DNA of 64,000 nt from Gammaproteobacteria bacterium 45_16_T64 (GCA_002162955.1 MABD01000048.1:55011-119010), one strand, 5' to 3'; positions 44,037 through 52,849 are shown, numbered from the stretch's first letter. Notes: a model not told the origin generated them from the letters alone. Numbers and translations: made by a program.

Positions 44037-45815
44037 ATGAAATTCTCTTTTAGAACGTGGTTACTATATACCTTTATTGGGGTCAGTGTATTGTCGGCGA
44101 GTACAGCTCATGCGCAAGGGTGGCGTTGGGCAAAGGAAAGTTATGCACACTATGCAGAAAACGAACCAGTCAAAGATCTATTACAACAGTTTGGATCAAG
44201 TATTAATATACCGGTGGTGGTGAGCAGCGAAGTCAAGGGCGTGGTGAGTGGAAATTTTGAGGAAAGCCCAGCTCGGGAATTTATTGATCGTTTGGCAAGA
44301 ATACAAAGTCTATTATGGTATTACGATGGGCAAGTACTTTATGTCTATGACGCTGGGGAGATAGAGACGGCGATTATTGATGTAAAGCCGATATCTTCAA
44401 TTCGGTTAATGAGCACACTTAAAAAACTCAATGTTCTCGATCAACGTTTTGACCTTAATATTGTCGACGAAGAAGGTATCGTGATGGTGTCGGGGCCTCC
44501 TCGATATGCCCAGCTTGTGAGAGAAATATCGACAATACTCCTATCTAGCAATGCAGATGTTGCCAATGACGCCTTTGAAATAAAAGTGTTCGAGCTACGT
44601 TATGCATGGGCTGATGATAGAGAGATGTTTATTAATGGAAAGCGTATTCATACTCAAGGTGTTGCATCCACATTACAGTCCATTTTAGGGCGTAGCGTCA
44701 GGGGGGGAACGGTCAGCGGAATCGCCACGAGTGACACCGTGGGTAAGCTTAAAGGCCAAGGATTAATAAACAGGACACCGATTAATGAACGGTATCCTGC
44801 ACAATCACAGGGGGGGAAGCGACAAGACCAGTTAGCCGGACGGCGTGTCGAAGCCCATATTACTGCAAACGAACGATTAAACGCGGTGATTGTTCATGAT
44901 CGTGGCTCACGTATGGGGTTATATGAAGAACTCATCAAATCCCTCGATAAACCGATGAGCCAAGTTGAAATTGAAGTGTCGATTATCGATATTAGCACAG
45001 ACAGACTCGATGAAATGGGATTAGAGTGGCAGGCTAGGGGGCAAGATGGAAGTTTCAGTACTGCTGATTTTAGCAATGGTGTGCTGCCTCGAGAAACCAA
45101 TGAGTTGTCATTAGTGTTGGGAGGTAACGCGAATTTCTCCACAATTCTTAGTAGCTCGCAAGATTTCTTTTTAACAAGGATACGTATGTTATCCCAAGAG
45201 GGAGACGCAAAAGTACTATCGCAACCCTCGGTGCTAACACTGGATAATAACGAAGCGATTCTTGATCACAGTACCACTTTCTACGTTCGTCTTGCCGGAG
45301 AGCGTGAGGTGGATCTGTTTCCGGTATCCGTCGGGTCGGTGTTAAGGGTGACACCGCATATTATTGAAGAGGATAATAATAGAAAGGTGTATATGGATAT
45401 CAATATAGAAGATGGACAACAAACTGGCGCAACGGTTGATAATATCCCGTCGATTATAAAAAGCGTTATTAGTACTCAGGCGCTCATTGATGAAAATAGC
45501 AGTTTGCTAGTGGGTGGGTACTATTATAACGAAGATTCGTCTAGCGACAGCAAAGTACCGGTATTGGGTGATATTCCTGTGTTGGGATCACTGTTTCGCA
45601 CCAGTGGCAATCAGACGCGCAAGAGCGCGCGATTATTTCTCATTACCCCTAGAATCGTGACATCGGACGCTAGTCGGAATCAATCCGATAAATTGGAATC
45701 CATGGTTCAACGACAGAAAAGTCAGGTCAATGAGACACTAGGATTAGTGGAAAGCGACTGGGATTATTCTCCCGCTGAACAATCAGTAGACAGTGACGAA
45801 GATACTTGCGACTAG
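44037..45815 (+). CDS. sctC: T3SS outer-membrane secretin SctC
   Basis: About 592 residues from ATG 44037 with AGG upstream and a signal peptide ending near AHAQGW. N0/N1 ring domains (PVKDLLQQFGSSINIPVVVSS, LLWYYDGQVLYVYD) precede the N3 domain (RLNAVIVHDRG) and the C-terminal secretin pore (VEIEVSIIDISTDRLDEMGLEW, KVLSQPSVLTLDNNEA, VLRVTPHI, PVLGDIPVLGSLFR). The LLWYYDG motif separates T3SS secretins from type II ones. It forms the outer-membrane ring of the injectisome. Confidence 0.96.
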   Translation: MKFSFRTWLLYTFIGVSVLSASTAHAQGWRWAKESYAHYAENEPVKDLLQQFGSSINIPVVVSSEVKGVVSGNFEESPAREFIDRLARIQSLLWYYDGQVLYVYDAGEIETAIIDVKPISSIRLMSTLKKLNVLDQRFDLNIVDEEGIVMVSGPPRYAQLVREISTILLSSNADVANDAFEIKVFELRYAWADDREMFINGKRIHTQGVASTLQSILGRSVRGGTVSGIATSDTVGKLKGQGLINRTPINERYPAQSQGGKRQDQLAGRRVEAHITANERLNAVIVHDRGSRMGLYEELIKSLDKPMSQVEIEVSIIDISTDRLDEMGLEWQARGQDGSFSTADFSNGVLPRETNELSLVLGGNANFSTILSSSQDFFLTRIRMLSQEGDAKVLSQPSVLTLDNNEAILDHSTTFYVRLAGEREVDLFPVSVGSVLRVTPHIIEEDNNRKVYMDINIEDGQQTGATVDNIPSIIKSVISTQALIDENSSLLVGGYYYNEDSSSDSKVPVLGDIPVLGSLFRTSGNQTRKSARLFLITPRIVTSDASRNQSDKLESMVQRQKSQVNETLGLVESDWDYSPAEQSVDSDEDTCD

Positions 45816-45895
45816 ATTAGATCGGTCGATATATTGAGTAACTCTCTGGACTATTTAATCATGGTATTAATTGACTAGCACGGCGAATAGTAATC

Positions 45896-47233
45896 ATGGC
45901 AACAACACAATGGATTCTTAAATTACTGTCGGGCTCCCATCAGGGAGCGGAGATGCCACTTGAGCATCGGCAGTATCGTTTAGGTTGCTCTGATGATTGT
46001 GACATTGTGCTGCATGATTCTTCATTACCAGAGGTCCTATTATCGCTGGATGTGGATGACTCAGGAATATCACTATCAACACATGGCGAGTGCACTTTAC
46101 TTCATGTTAACGGCGAGAGGATAGATGAACAGCTCAGCATGGTGACGGCTTTTGATATTTATACCGTGGGTACGTTACATTTCTGTTTTGGTATTACGGG
46201 CGAGGTGTGGCCTGCATTAAGCATACCTACGCTTCGTAACGTAGAATCGAATAGCGAAGAACCTAACGTAAAAGAATCGGCGGAGCTTGGCCTAGCCACT
46301 GCAGATGAAAGGCCCTGGTTTTTAAAGCTAAGAGATGTGAGCAAAATTACCGTAAATTTATCGGTTCTATTGTGTTTTGTTGTTTGCGGTCTCATTTTTT
46401 ACAACGGGCATTTGGATGCTAATGTTGTCAGCCAAAAACCGGTGCTTGATGTAAAATCACTTGTTCAACAGGACATGGGATTCGAAAAGCTAAGCGTCAC
46501 TAGCCAAGACAATTCAAACGTTGAAGAGGGCGCTAATCTGCATTGGACGATCAGCGGTTATGTTAATACTCAGGGAGAGTTGGGGAAGCTAAAGCGTCGC
46601 CTCACGACCTCCAATTTACCGATAACGCTGGATATACGGGTAATGGACGATATTCAGCGCTCCACTGAAACACTACTCAAACAGTTTGAACTGAATTCGC
46701 TACAGGTTCAACAGGGTGATATTGGTGGTGAGCTAATGGTCAGCGGTGTTCACGGAGATCCTGAGGAATGGCGCCGTATTAAGGCGTTGCTTGTTGCTGA
46801 TATCCCTGGATTGGCTCGGGTGGTTGATCAGGTAGAAAGTCAAGAAAGTCGACTACAGATGTTGAATCAGTGGATCAGCGATGAGAAGCTGGAAGATGAT
46901 GTTACGGTAACGCTGAATAATGGGCAGTTAACTCTTTCATCCGATATTGCGTTAGAAAAGTCGGAAGCATGGCGACGTATACAGGATCGATTTGAGCGGA
47001 TGTTTGGCGAATCACTGGCAGTATCGGCAAGTTCGTCTGGGCGTCCCAAGATCGATATACGAAGTGTTAGTCTAGGTTCAATCCCCTACCTAATTCTTTC
47101 TAACGGACGACGCTATACCGCAGGGTCCTATATACGTGATGGTTTTTATGTTGAAAAGATCGACAAAAATTCCGTGGTTTTTAAACGTGGCATAGAACTC
47201 ATTAAATACCGGGTGGGAATGAGAAATGGATAG
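45896..47233 (+). CDS. sctD: T3SS inner-membrane ring protein SctD
   Basis: 445 residues. A cytosolic FHA-like domain covers residues 5-105 (GSHQGAEMPLEHRQYRLGCSD). One membrane helix lies near 152-170. Then comes a periplasmic region of ring-building BON-like repeats (HWTISGYVNTQGELGKLKRRL, ELMVSGVHGDPEEWRRI). This is the YscD/PscD plan. It forms the outer of the two inner-membrane rings and contacts SctC and SctJ. It overlaps the next gene by 8 bp. Confidence 0.92.
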   Translation: MATTQWILKLLSGSHQGAEMPLEHRQYRLGCSDDCDIVLHDSSLPEVLLSLDVDDSGISLSTHGECTLLHVNGERIDEQLSMVTAFDIYTVGTLHFCFGITGEVWPALSIPTLRNVESNSEEPNVKESAELGLATADERPWFLKLRDVSKITVNLSVLLCFVVCGLIFYNGHLDANVVSQKPVLDVKSLVQQDMGFEKLSVTSQDNSNVEEGANLHWTISGYVNTQGELGKLKRRLTTSNLPITLDIRVMDDIQRSTETLLKQFELNSLQVQQGDIGGELMVSGVHGDPEEWRRIKALLVADIPGLARVVDQVESQESRLQMLNQWISDEKLEDDVTVTLNNGQLTLSSDIALEKSEAWRRIQDRFERMFGESLAVSASSSGRPKIDIRSVSLGSIPYLILSNGRRYTAGSYIRDGFYVEKIDKNSVVFKRGIELIKYRVGMRNG

Positions 47234-47408
47234 TCAGATGAGTGACAGTCGTACTCAATCTTCAAAGCAATGGGCCGAGGAATTATCGCTACTAGAAAAT
47301 CAACTAACCTCTTCTATGGCGCGTGGTTGTAAGCCGGAAGATTTTCGTAAAATAACCAAATTCACAGAGGCGGTCAGAGTAGTTGCCGCGCGTCTGAGTC
47401 ATCAGTAA
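47226..47408 (+). CDS. sctE: T3SS needle co-chaperone SctE (YscE-like)
   Basis: 60 residues, two predicted helices (SKQWAEELSLLENQLTSS and KITKFTEAVRVVAARLSH). The size, position between SctD and SctF, and helix-turn-helix shape match YscE/PscE, which with YscG keeps needle subunits from polymerising in the cytosol. Sequence similarity alone would be weak, so synteny carries the call. ATG 47226 or 47238 may be the start. Confidence 0.78.
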   Translation: MDSQMSDSRTQSSKQWAEELSLLENQLTSSMARGCKPEDFRKITKFTEAVRVVAARLSHQ

Positions 47409-47432
47409 CAACAACGATAGGAGATACATACC

Positions 47433-47654
47433 ATGGCATTTAATTTTGACGCAATCAACGACACTATGGGTAAGCAAACTGCTGCGAAAGAGCAAGAGCT
47501 GCGGGCGTTTACGGAATCGATGGACCCTAATAGCAGTGTTGACCTCATTAAGTTTCAACAAAAGATCCAGGAATGGGGAATTATCACCAATCTGCAAAGT
47601 ACCACCGTTAAGTCATTGAAAGATGCGATGACTAGCATTGTTCAAAAGATGTAA
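47433..47654 (+). CDS. sctF: T3SS needle subunit SctF
   Basis: 73 residues with the classical needle-protein plan: a helical N-terminal part, the central PNSSVDLIKFQQKIQEW (family PxxP/PNS turn and LxxFQ), and the C-terminal helix SLKDAMTSIVQKM. It has AGGAG upstream at good spacing. It polymerises into the extracellular needle. This is the strongest single marker that the locus is an injectisome and not a flagellum. Confidence 0.94.
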   Translation: MAFNFDAINDTMGKQTAAKEQELRAFTESMDPNSSVDLIKFQQKIQEWGIITNLQSTTVKSLKDAMTSIVQKM

Positions 47655-47661
47655 TTGACTC

Positions 47662-48090
47662 ATGTTGGATGCGATTGTTAGTAAACATCAACTTCAAAAA
47701 ATAGCATTGGAAGGCTTTGACATGGCACTGGAGGGAGAGCTTGAAGCAGCCAACACCGTGTTTGAAGGCTTGGCGGCAATCGCGCCGACCGCCAGGGCCA
47801 CGCTAGTGGGGCAATCGCTCGTGACATTGTTGCGGGCGAATCAAAATAGATCATCTGAGCCCCCTAGAAGTGCTGTTATGGATTCAACCTCAATTGACGA
47901 TAATATCGTGCGTTGTTGCCAAGGTTTGCTCATGTTGCAGCAGGGTAATTCGCACGCTGCCCAGGCGCTTTGGCAGCAAGTCTTAACGTCAGGCGCCGAA
48001 GATAGTGTTGTAGATAGTGTCGCAGTATCCTTGGCGCAAGCCTGTTTACACAATGAATTGGATCACCATGGCAACATGGTGGAGAGATAA
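47662..48090 (+). CDS. sctG: T3SS needle chaperone SctG (YscG-like, TPR)
   Basis: 142 residues, all-helical with TPR-like repeats (GFDMALEGELEAANTVFEGL, CCQGLLMLQQGNSHAAQALW). YscG/PscG has the same size and fold and binds the C-terminal helix of the needle subunit. It follows SctF by 7 bp and its stop is one base before the SctI start. The order D-E-F-G is that of the Ysc family. Confidence 0.82.
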   Translation: MLDAIVSKHQLQKIALEGFDMALEGELEAANTVFEGLAAIAPTARATLVGQSLVTLLRANQNRSSEPPRSAVMDSTSIDDNIVRCCQGLLMLQQGNSHAAQALWQQVLTSGAEDSVVDSVAVSLAQACLHNELDHHGNMVER

Positions 48091-48091
48091 T

Positions 48092-48505
48092 ATGGACCCC
48101 ATCAATATTCAGTACAGCATGGAAATTATTAATGCTGGTCAAATCCAAGGCGGATCAAGCGAGACTCCCGATCCAATGGCGTTAGAACAGTTTAATCAGC
48201 AGCTCAGTAGCGAGGCGTCGAATAATGATCTGAGTCGCCAGCCTGAGCATCAGCCGTTTGATCTTACGGTATCGGAAGAAACCCTGGGTGATAAGGTGCT
48301 AACGGGGCTACAAAAAGTGAAAGAAGGCTATGACCAACAGGTAGATGTTGTCACATCAGTAACCAGCCAAACGGGCCCATTGGATGTGAAAGATATGATC
48401 AAACTGCAATTGGATTTAGCAAAGCTGACGATGCAAGGTGAGCTTATTAATAAAACCGTGAGTAAGAGTACGCAAAATATCGACACCTTACTGAAGAGTC
48501 AGTAG
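48092..48505 (+). CDS. sctI: T3SS inner-rod protein SctI
   Basis: About 137 residues from ATG 48092 (GGAGAG upstream); a longer frame starting inside SctG is rejected. The N-terminal half is polar and likely disordered. The C-terminal ~60 residues (VKDMIKLQLDLAKLTMQGELINKTVSKSTQNIDTLL) match the conserved end of YscI/PscI rod proteins. No gene for the YscH/YopR-type protein that precedes SctI in Yersinia is found between SctG and SctI. Confidence 0.88.
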   Translation: MDPINIQYSMEIINAGQIQGGSSETPDPMALEQFNQQLSSEASNNDLSRQPEHQPFDLTVSEETLGDKVLTGLQKVKEGYDQQVDVVTSVTSQTGPLDVKDMIKLQLDLAKLTMQGELINKTVSKSTQNIDTLLKSQ

Positions 48506-48507
48506 TA

Positions 48508-49152
48508 ATGAACGTAAAACAATGGCAAAAGGCAAAGACGATGGTAAGCGGGTTTCAGCAAACACGGCGTGTCGGTGTGGTGATACTGTTGTGCCTCTGC
48601 GTTGTAGGATGCAAAACGGAGTTATATACCAATCTGTCGGAAAAGGAAGGTAATGAAATGTTATCTATCCTACTTATAAAAGGGATAGATGCAGAAAAAA
48701 TATCCCAAAAAAAAGGCAGTTTAGTTACCCTGAAGGTTAGTAATGACGATTTTTCACAGGCGATTGGTATTCTCAAAGGAGAAGGATTGCCACGGGATGA
48801 ATTTGCTAGTGTGGGAGAGCTATTCAAAAAAGACGGACTGATCTCATCACCACTGGAAGAACGTGTGAGGTACATTTATGGTTTATCTCAAGAAATATCG
48901 GCGACCCTGACTCAGTTGGATGGCGTGATTACTGCACGGGTGCATATCGTTATTCCTGATGCTAAGGGCAAGAATTCCCCAATCGCAACGCCTTCTGCAT
49001 CGGTATTTATTAAGTATGCAGAAAGTGCCAAGTTGGATGATTTTGTTCCTCAAATAAAGATGTTAGTGAATAACAGTATTGAAGGGTTAGATTACGACAA
49101 TATCACGGTGGCGTTGTTTCCCTCCCAACCCCTACTAACGGCAACGCAGTAG
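48508..49152 (+). CDS. sctJ: T3SS inner-ring lipoprotein SctJ
   Basis: 214 residues with a lipobox (CVVGC, Cys35). The two ring-building domains are clear: TELYTNLSEKEGNEMLSILL and the conserved LISSPLEERVRYIYGLSQEIS...LDGVITARVHIVIPD...ASVFIKY. Yersinia YscJ ends with a membrane helix. This protein stops at about residue 214 without a hydrophobic C-terminal segment, as in the shorter EscJ. It should be held by the lipid alone. Confidence 0.95.
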   Translation: MNVKQWQKAKTMVSGFQQTRRVGVVILLCLCVVGCKTELYTNLSEKEGNEMLSILLIKGIDAEKISQKKGSLVTLKVSNDDFSQAIGILKGEGLPRDEFASVGELFKKDGLISSPLEERVRYIYGLSQEISATLTQLDGVITARVHIVIPDAKGKNSPIATPSASVFIKYAESAKLDDFVPQIKMLVNNSIEGLDYDNITVALFPSQPLLTATQ

Positions 49153-49160
49153 GTGATTGG

Positions 49161-49895
49161 GTGGAAACGGTAGTTGGCAACAACGGTGTAAGTCACTCCA
49201 TTAAGCACAGGTTGCGGTTTAATTGGACCCCTTTGGCGTATATTAATAGTAGCTGGCTGGCGGAGTGGATAACCGACAGTGCACTTAGTCAGGTGAAGTT
49301 GGTTCCTACTGCATGCGCCCAAATTAATCAGTTTTTGCTGGAGGAATATCAACTATTATCGCCAATCGAAGCAGAGGAATTTGACGATCCGGTATTAGGA
49401 GCACTAATAAGAGCCCCCGTTGATATCGACATAATATTATTGTATCTGGGGTTGGTGTTACATCATTCATCGATTCGCAATATTATTTGTGGCCAAAAGC
49501 AACGTGAACTAAAGCAAGAGATCGGGGACGTGGCCTATTTTTTTACGCTCACGCGAGCGCCCTTTGTCGTTGGGAGTATCCACAATAGGATTACCTCAGA
49601 GGTGATGAACGCGGAGTTTACTATTGATCAGGTACCTATTGACCGTCAGCGCTATATTTCTTCCGGGTTGGTATTGTTTTCTTGTATCACTCGACACTTG
49701 ACCAGTGCATCAAAAAGCAGAGTGTCATTGCTGTTCCATAGGCAATTATCTGATGTCCTATATTCTCTGTGGGAATCTCCGAGAGGTAACTACTCTAATG
49801 GACAGGTAGAAGATAAAGAATTTGAGCACACTATCGAAACGCTATTCCATAAGGTAATTCAAGAGAGTCAATGCAATGAACAATGCCATCAATAA
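49161..49895 (+). CDS. sctK: T3SS accessory protein SctK (YscK-like)
   Basis: 244 residues starting at GTG 49161, helical, without signal or membrane segments. The assignment relies on its place between SctJ and SctL and on matching the YscK/PscK size, with RFNWTPLAYINSSWLAEW in the usual N-terminal region. SctK links the sorting-platform pods to the SctD ring in the cytosol. It overlaps SctL by 20 bp. Confidence 0.82.
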   Translation: METVVGNNGVSHSIKHRLRFNWTPLAYINSSWLAEWITDSALSQVKLVPTACAQINQFLLEEYQLLSPIEAEEFDDPVLGALIRAPVDIDIILLYLGLVLHHSSIRNIICGQKQRELKQEIGDVAYFFTLTRAPFVVGSIHNRITSEVMNAEFTIDQVPIDRQRYISSGLVLFSCITRHLTSASKSRVSLLFHRQLSDVLYSLWESPRGNYSNGQVEDKEFEHTIETLFHKVIQESQCNEQCHQ

Positions 49896-50532
49896 TGCAA
49901 TGATCGTGGTAAAACATGCACTACCGGATATTGTTGTTACACACCGCGTACTTAAACAAGAAGAGTATTCAAGAATTACGGTTGCCGATAGCATCATTCA
50001 AGAAGCACGACTAAGCGCTGAGAAAATAATTAGCGCGTCCAAGTTAGAAGCAGAACGTGCCATTAAACAAGGGTACCGTACCGGATTAGAACAAGCTCAG
50101 AAAAAAACGGCGGAACGTTTAATGACCGCAAAAATACGCTCAAATCAAATGATAGCGATGGCAGAGACGGATCTTGTCTCGTTGGTAAAGCTGACGTTTG
50201 AGCGCCTATTCGGGGAACTAAGCGACGAGCAAAAACTCCAGGGCATGATCCAAGCGGGATTGGAATCGATGCGGGAGGATTATCGAGTGAGTGTGCATGT
50301 AGCTCCCAGTATGGAACAGGTGATTCGGCATAAGCTTGCCGATATGGTGGGGGCGTTGTCGGGGGTAGAATGCTTTGACGTTATTCCAGATGCAACTCTT
50401 GTCGACGACGAATGTGTATTGGAAGGCGATGGCGGGTTGATTCGACTATCGGTATCAGACCAGTTAACAAAACTCAATGACGTAGTAAAAGCGGCGTTAG
50501 TCGAACCAGAAGAGTATAAGGAACAAAACTAG
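49876..50532 (+). CDS. sctL: T3SS ATPase stator SctL
   Basis: 218 residues of the YscL/FliH family. The N-terminal part is a long charged helix (IIQEARLSAEKIISASKLEAERAIKQGYRTG), typical of the stator stalk. The C-terminal part (LVKLTFERLFGEL...VHVAPSMEQVIRHKLADMVG...VLEGDGGLIRLSVSDQL) matches the ATPase- and C-ring-binding domain. Its partners SctN (ATPase) and SctQ are not encoded in this window. Confidence 0.92.
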   Translation: MNNAINNAMIVVKHALPDIVVTHRVLKQEEYSRITVADSIIQEARLSAEKIISASKLEAERAIKQGYRTGLEQAQKKTAERLMTAKIRSNQMIAMAETDLVSLVKLTFERLFGELSDEQKLQGMIQAGLESMREDYRVSVHVAPSMEQVIRHKLADMVGALSGVECFDVIPDATLVDDECVLEGDGGLIRLSVSDQLTKLNDVVKAALVEPEEYKEQN

Positions 50533-50560
50533 ACTACTAATTTAAAACAGGGGAGCTGGC

Positions 50561-51022
50561 ATGGGGATTACATCATTATTTGATAATTTGGCTAAACATC
50601 TGAATTTACCTAATTTGAGATTGAATGAATATGGTGTGTGTAAACTGAATATTGAGGATTCGACACAACTATTTATGGAGGTTGAAGAGTCGAATCGATA
50701 CCTTTATTTGTATGCGTGCATAGGCGATATACCAACTTATGATAAAGCGCCATTCTATGAGGAACTCTTGCAACGTAATTGCTTTGGTGCATCCACAGGT
50801 GATACGTCACTTTGTTGTGATAAAGATAAGAATGAGGTCGTACTATTTCAGAATCTCTATCTTAAACTTATGGATCAAGAATTGTTTAACGACGTTGTCG
50901 ATGAATTCATTCACCAAGTCAGGGTTCAACGACAATGGCTTTCTCAAATAAAGCTAACCTCTACTCAGAAAGACGTGATACTCAATGTCAACGAGCCCAA
51001 TGATTTTATGCTAAGGGTTTGA
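50561..51022 (+). CDS. CesT/Tir-family T3SS effector chaperone
   Basis: 153 residues with the class I chaperone pattern: an N-terminal helix (SLFDNLAKHLNLPNLRLNEYGVCKLNIE), strands (TQLFMEVEESNRYLYLYACIGDIP) and helix (APFYEELLQRNCFG), then LCCDKDKNEVVLFQNLYL and a C-terminal helix. CesT/SycE proteins form dimers that hold the N-terminus of one effector. It lies 28 bp after SctL and 39 bp before the unknown 548-residue gene, which is therefore its likely client. Confidence 0.82.
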   Translation: MGITSLFDNLAKHLNLPNLRLNEYGVCKLNIEDSTQLFMEVEESNRYLYLYACIGDIPTYDKAPFYEELLQRNCFGASTGDTSLCCDKDKNEVVLFQNLYLKLMDQELFNDVVDEFIHQVRVQRQWLSQIKLTSTQKDVILNVNEPNDFMLRV

Positions 51023-51061
51023 TGTTTTGGGAAACAATAATCTATAACGGGAGAAAGATCT

Positions 51062-52708
51062 ATGGGATCTGCTAATTCGATAGGGCGTGTGGAATCATCA
51101 AGATCAATACAATCAATACAATCAGAACAATCCGGTAATTCGAAGGTAAACTCTGAATCGGGTGAAGGTAGAGTTGATAAAGCTAAATCTAAAAACTCTC
51201 AAAATGCTCAAAACAAAGTTGATGAAAAAACCACTAGATTATCTGTTGATAGCACTCAACCAGTCAGTAAAGTCGGTCAGGTGATGGCGGAATTGGATAA
51301 TGGATTTAATGGCACGTTGGAATTAGAAGTGCCTCTTGAACACAATGTATCACTTAAAGATGGCGTTCGCACAGCAAGTGGGGCGTTGTTGAGACTTACG
51401 GTCGAGGTTAAAGACGGAAAAATTGATCTCACAGGAGGGGATGATTCAAACCCTGGTATTAAAGGTGAGATCGATGCAACAAACAAGAGCCGGGTAGCGT
51501 TAAAGAAATCGATTTTGGGCGGAAAAGCGGAGGCAATGATCTCAAAATTGGCATTTGAGGTTAAGCCAGACGGGTCCATTACTGGAGATGCGGATTTAAA
51601 ACATGCAACAGCCTCTTTGTCAAAAATGGCTGGGGCCAAGAATATTAATCTCAAGCAAGTGCTAGACATGAATGCTGTAAATGTTGAAGATGGAAAATTA
51701 TCCGTGAGTGATTTTTATAAAGCATTTCAATCACAACAAAAACTAGATGCAGAAAAGGCCAGTAAAGAGGGTTCAAAAACCAAAGCCAAATCGGCTGCTC
51801 TGACTGATGTGCCAAATACCGATAGAACAACAAATATAAGAGTGCAAGGATCATGGCCGAATGACGTAGCCGATAAAGTTAAGAAGATTGCTCTTGGCTC
51901 AGCAGATAAACCCTCTGGAGCGGAGGCTAACGCAGGCGCTACAAATACGTCACTCTTTTCTAATCCATTAGCCGGTGCGCATATCTCCATGGAATTGGCT
52001 ATGGACAAAATGGATGTTGAAATTCCGCCACCAACAATTAGGGGATATGAGGTACCAACAGTTAAAGCGGGTCGAGTGCAAAGTGATGGCGGTACGATGA
52101 ATCTTGACCTTCAGGTAGGAGAAGACAATAGAATAGATTTGCAGGCCAGTCGGATTACGATTGATCCACCGTTAAAATGTAGCGGAGAATTTGGAGCATT
52201 TGGGCAATCGGGAAAGGTGGAAGTTGTCAATATCAGTGAAATAAGGCTTGAACCTGGTCCTGATGGTGAGGTTAGGTTTGTTGCAGAAAATGATCTTAAG
52301 TTGGGTTTTATGAAAAATAAACTCAATGATCTTTTAAATAAAAAGATTTCTTCAAAATTTGAAGGCGGAAAATTGATGCAGGATCTTTCTGAAAACAATC
52401 TCAAAAAATCCGAAGGTGGTAGCAAGAAACCTGTGATAAGAATGGAGTCCGATTTTGGGATGGATGTTAATGGGGTAAAACTTGCAACGGGAACAGTTGA
52501 AGGCCACATCCGTCGAGACTCTAAGGATATGGAGGCTGGGGAGGTAAAAGCGACATTGAATCTTCGAGAGGAAATAGGAGTCAAGAACTTGAACATAAGC
52601 TCTGCGACTATCGCGGTTTCTCGAATGAACGTAGGGCCGGAAACGACCGATGTGGATCTGACAGCTGAAGTGACGTTAACTCGTCGTGCTCCTACGGACG
52701 AAGACTAA
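51062..52708 (+). CDS. Candidate type III secretion substrate of unknown family
   Basis: 548 residues with no family I recognise. The first ~70 are very rich in Ser, Gln, Asn and Lys (ESSRSIQSIQSEQSGNSKVN) with no signal peptide, as in T3SS export signals. The rest is dominated by alternating short beta strands (GTLELEVPLEHNVSLKDG, MNLDLQVGEDNRIDLQASR, KVEVVNISEIRLEPGPDGEV). This recalls AsmA- or lipid-transfer-like beta-rich proteins, but that is only an impression. A Lys/Ala linker lies near 225-245. There is a single Cys (373). It has GGGAGA upstream and a CesT-type chaperone gene 39 bp before it. A structural or regulatory role is also possible. Confidence 0.7.
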   Translation: MGSANSIGRVESSRSIQSIQSEQSGNSKVNSESGEGRVDKAKSKNSQNAQNKVDEKTTRLSVDSTQPVSKVGQVMAELDNGFNGTLELEVPLEHNVSLKDGVRTASGALLRLTVEVKDGKIDLTGGDDSNPGIKGEIDATNKSRVALKKSILGGKAEAMISKLAFEVKPDGSITGDADLKHATASLSKMAGAKNINLKQVLDMNAVNVEDGKLSVSDFYKAFQSQQKLDAEKASKEGSKTKAKSAALTDVPNTDRTTNIRVQGSWPNDVADKVKKIALGSADKPSGAEANAGATNTSLFSNPLAGAHISMELAMDKMDVEIPPPTIRGYEVPTVKAGRVQSDGGTMNLDLQVGEDNRIDLQASRITIDPPLKCSGEFGAFGQSGKVEVVNISEIRLEPGPDGEVRFVAENDLKLGFMKNKLNDLLNKKISSKFEGGKLMQDLSENNLKKSEGGSKKPVIRMESDFGMDVNGVKLATGTVEGHIRRDSKDMEAGEVKATLNLREEIGVKNLNISSATIAVSRMNVGPETTDVDLTAEVTLTRRAPTDED

Positions 52709-52739
52709 GAAATTACACATTATTTCTGTTGAGTGGCCT

Positions 52740-52789
52740 CGTAGAAACAGGATGTAAAATAGGGACTCATTTTACATCCTGTTTCTACG
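52740..52789. repeat. Long perfect hairpin at the end of the T3SS operon
   Basis: Arms at 52740-52760 and 52769-52789 are perfect 21-bp reverse complements with an 8-nt loop. There is no T-run on either strand. It sits between the convergent effector candidate and anti-sigma genes and probably stabilises or ends both transcripts. Confidence 0.8.
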
Positions 52790-52849
52790 AAAACAATTAG
52801 TGAAGTGCTAGTATTTTACGTCTGCTGTATTGATGGATTTCTATACCAA

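Noticed and set aside
43570..50532. Interpretation of the sct genes as a flagellar cluster
   Set aside because: A needle subunit, secretin, SctD with FHA domain and YscE/YscG-type chaperones are present, and no flagellin, hook or rod genes are.
52111..52596. A 161-codon minus-strand frame opposite the T3SS substrate candidate
   Set aside because: Low-complexity Ser/Phe/Pro translation, no signal and no family. The sense gene has the better ribosome-binding site and context.
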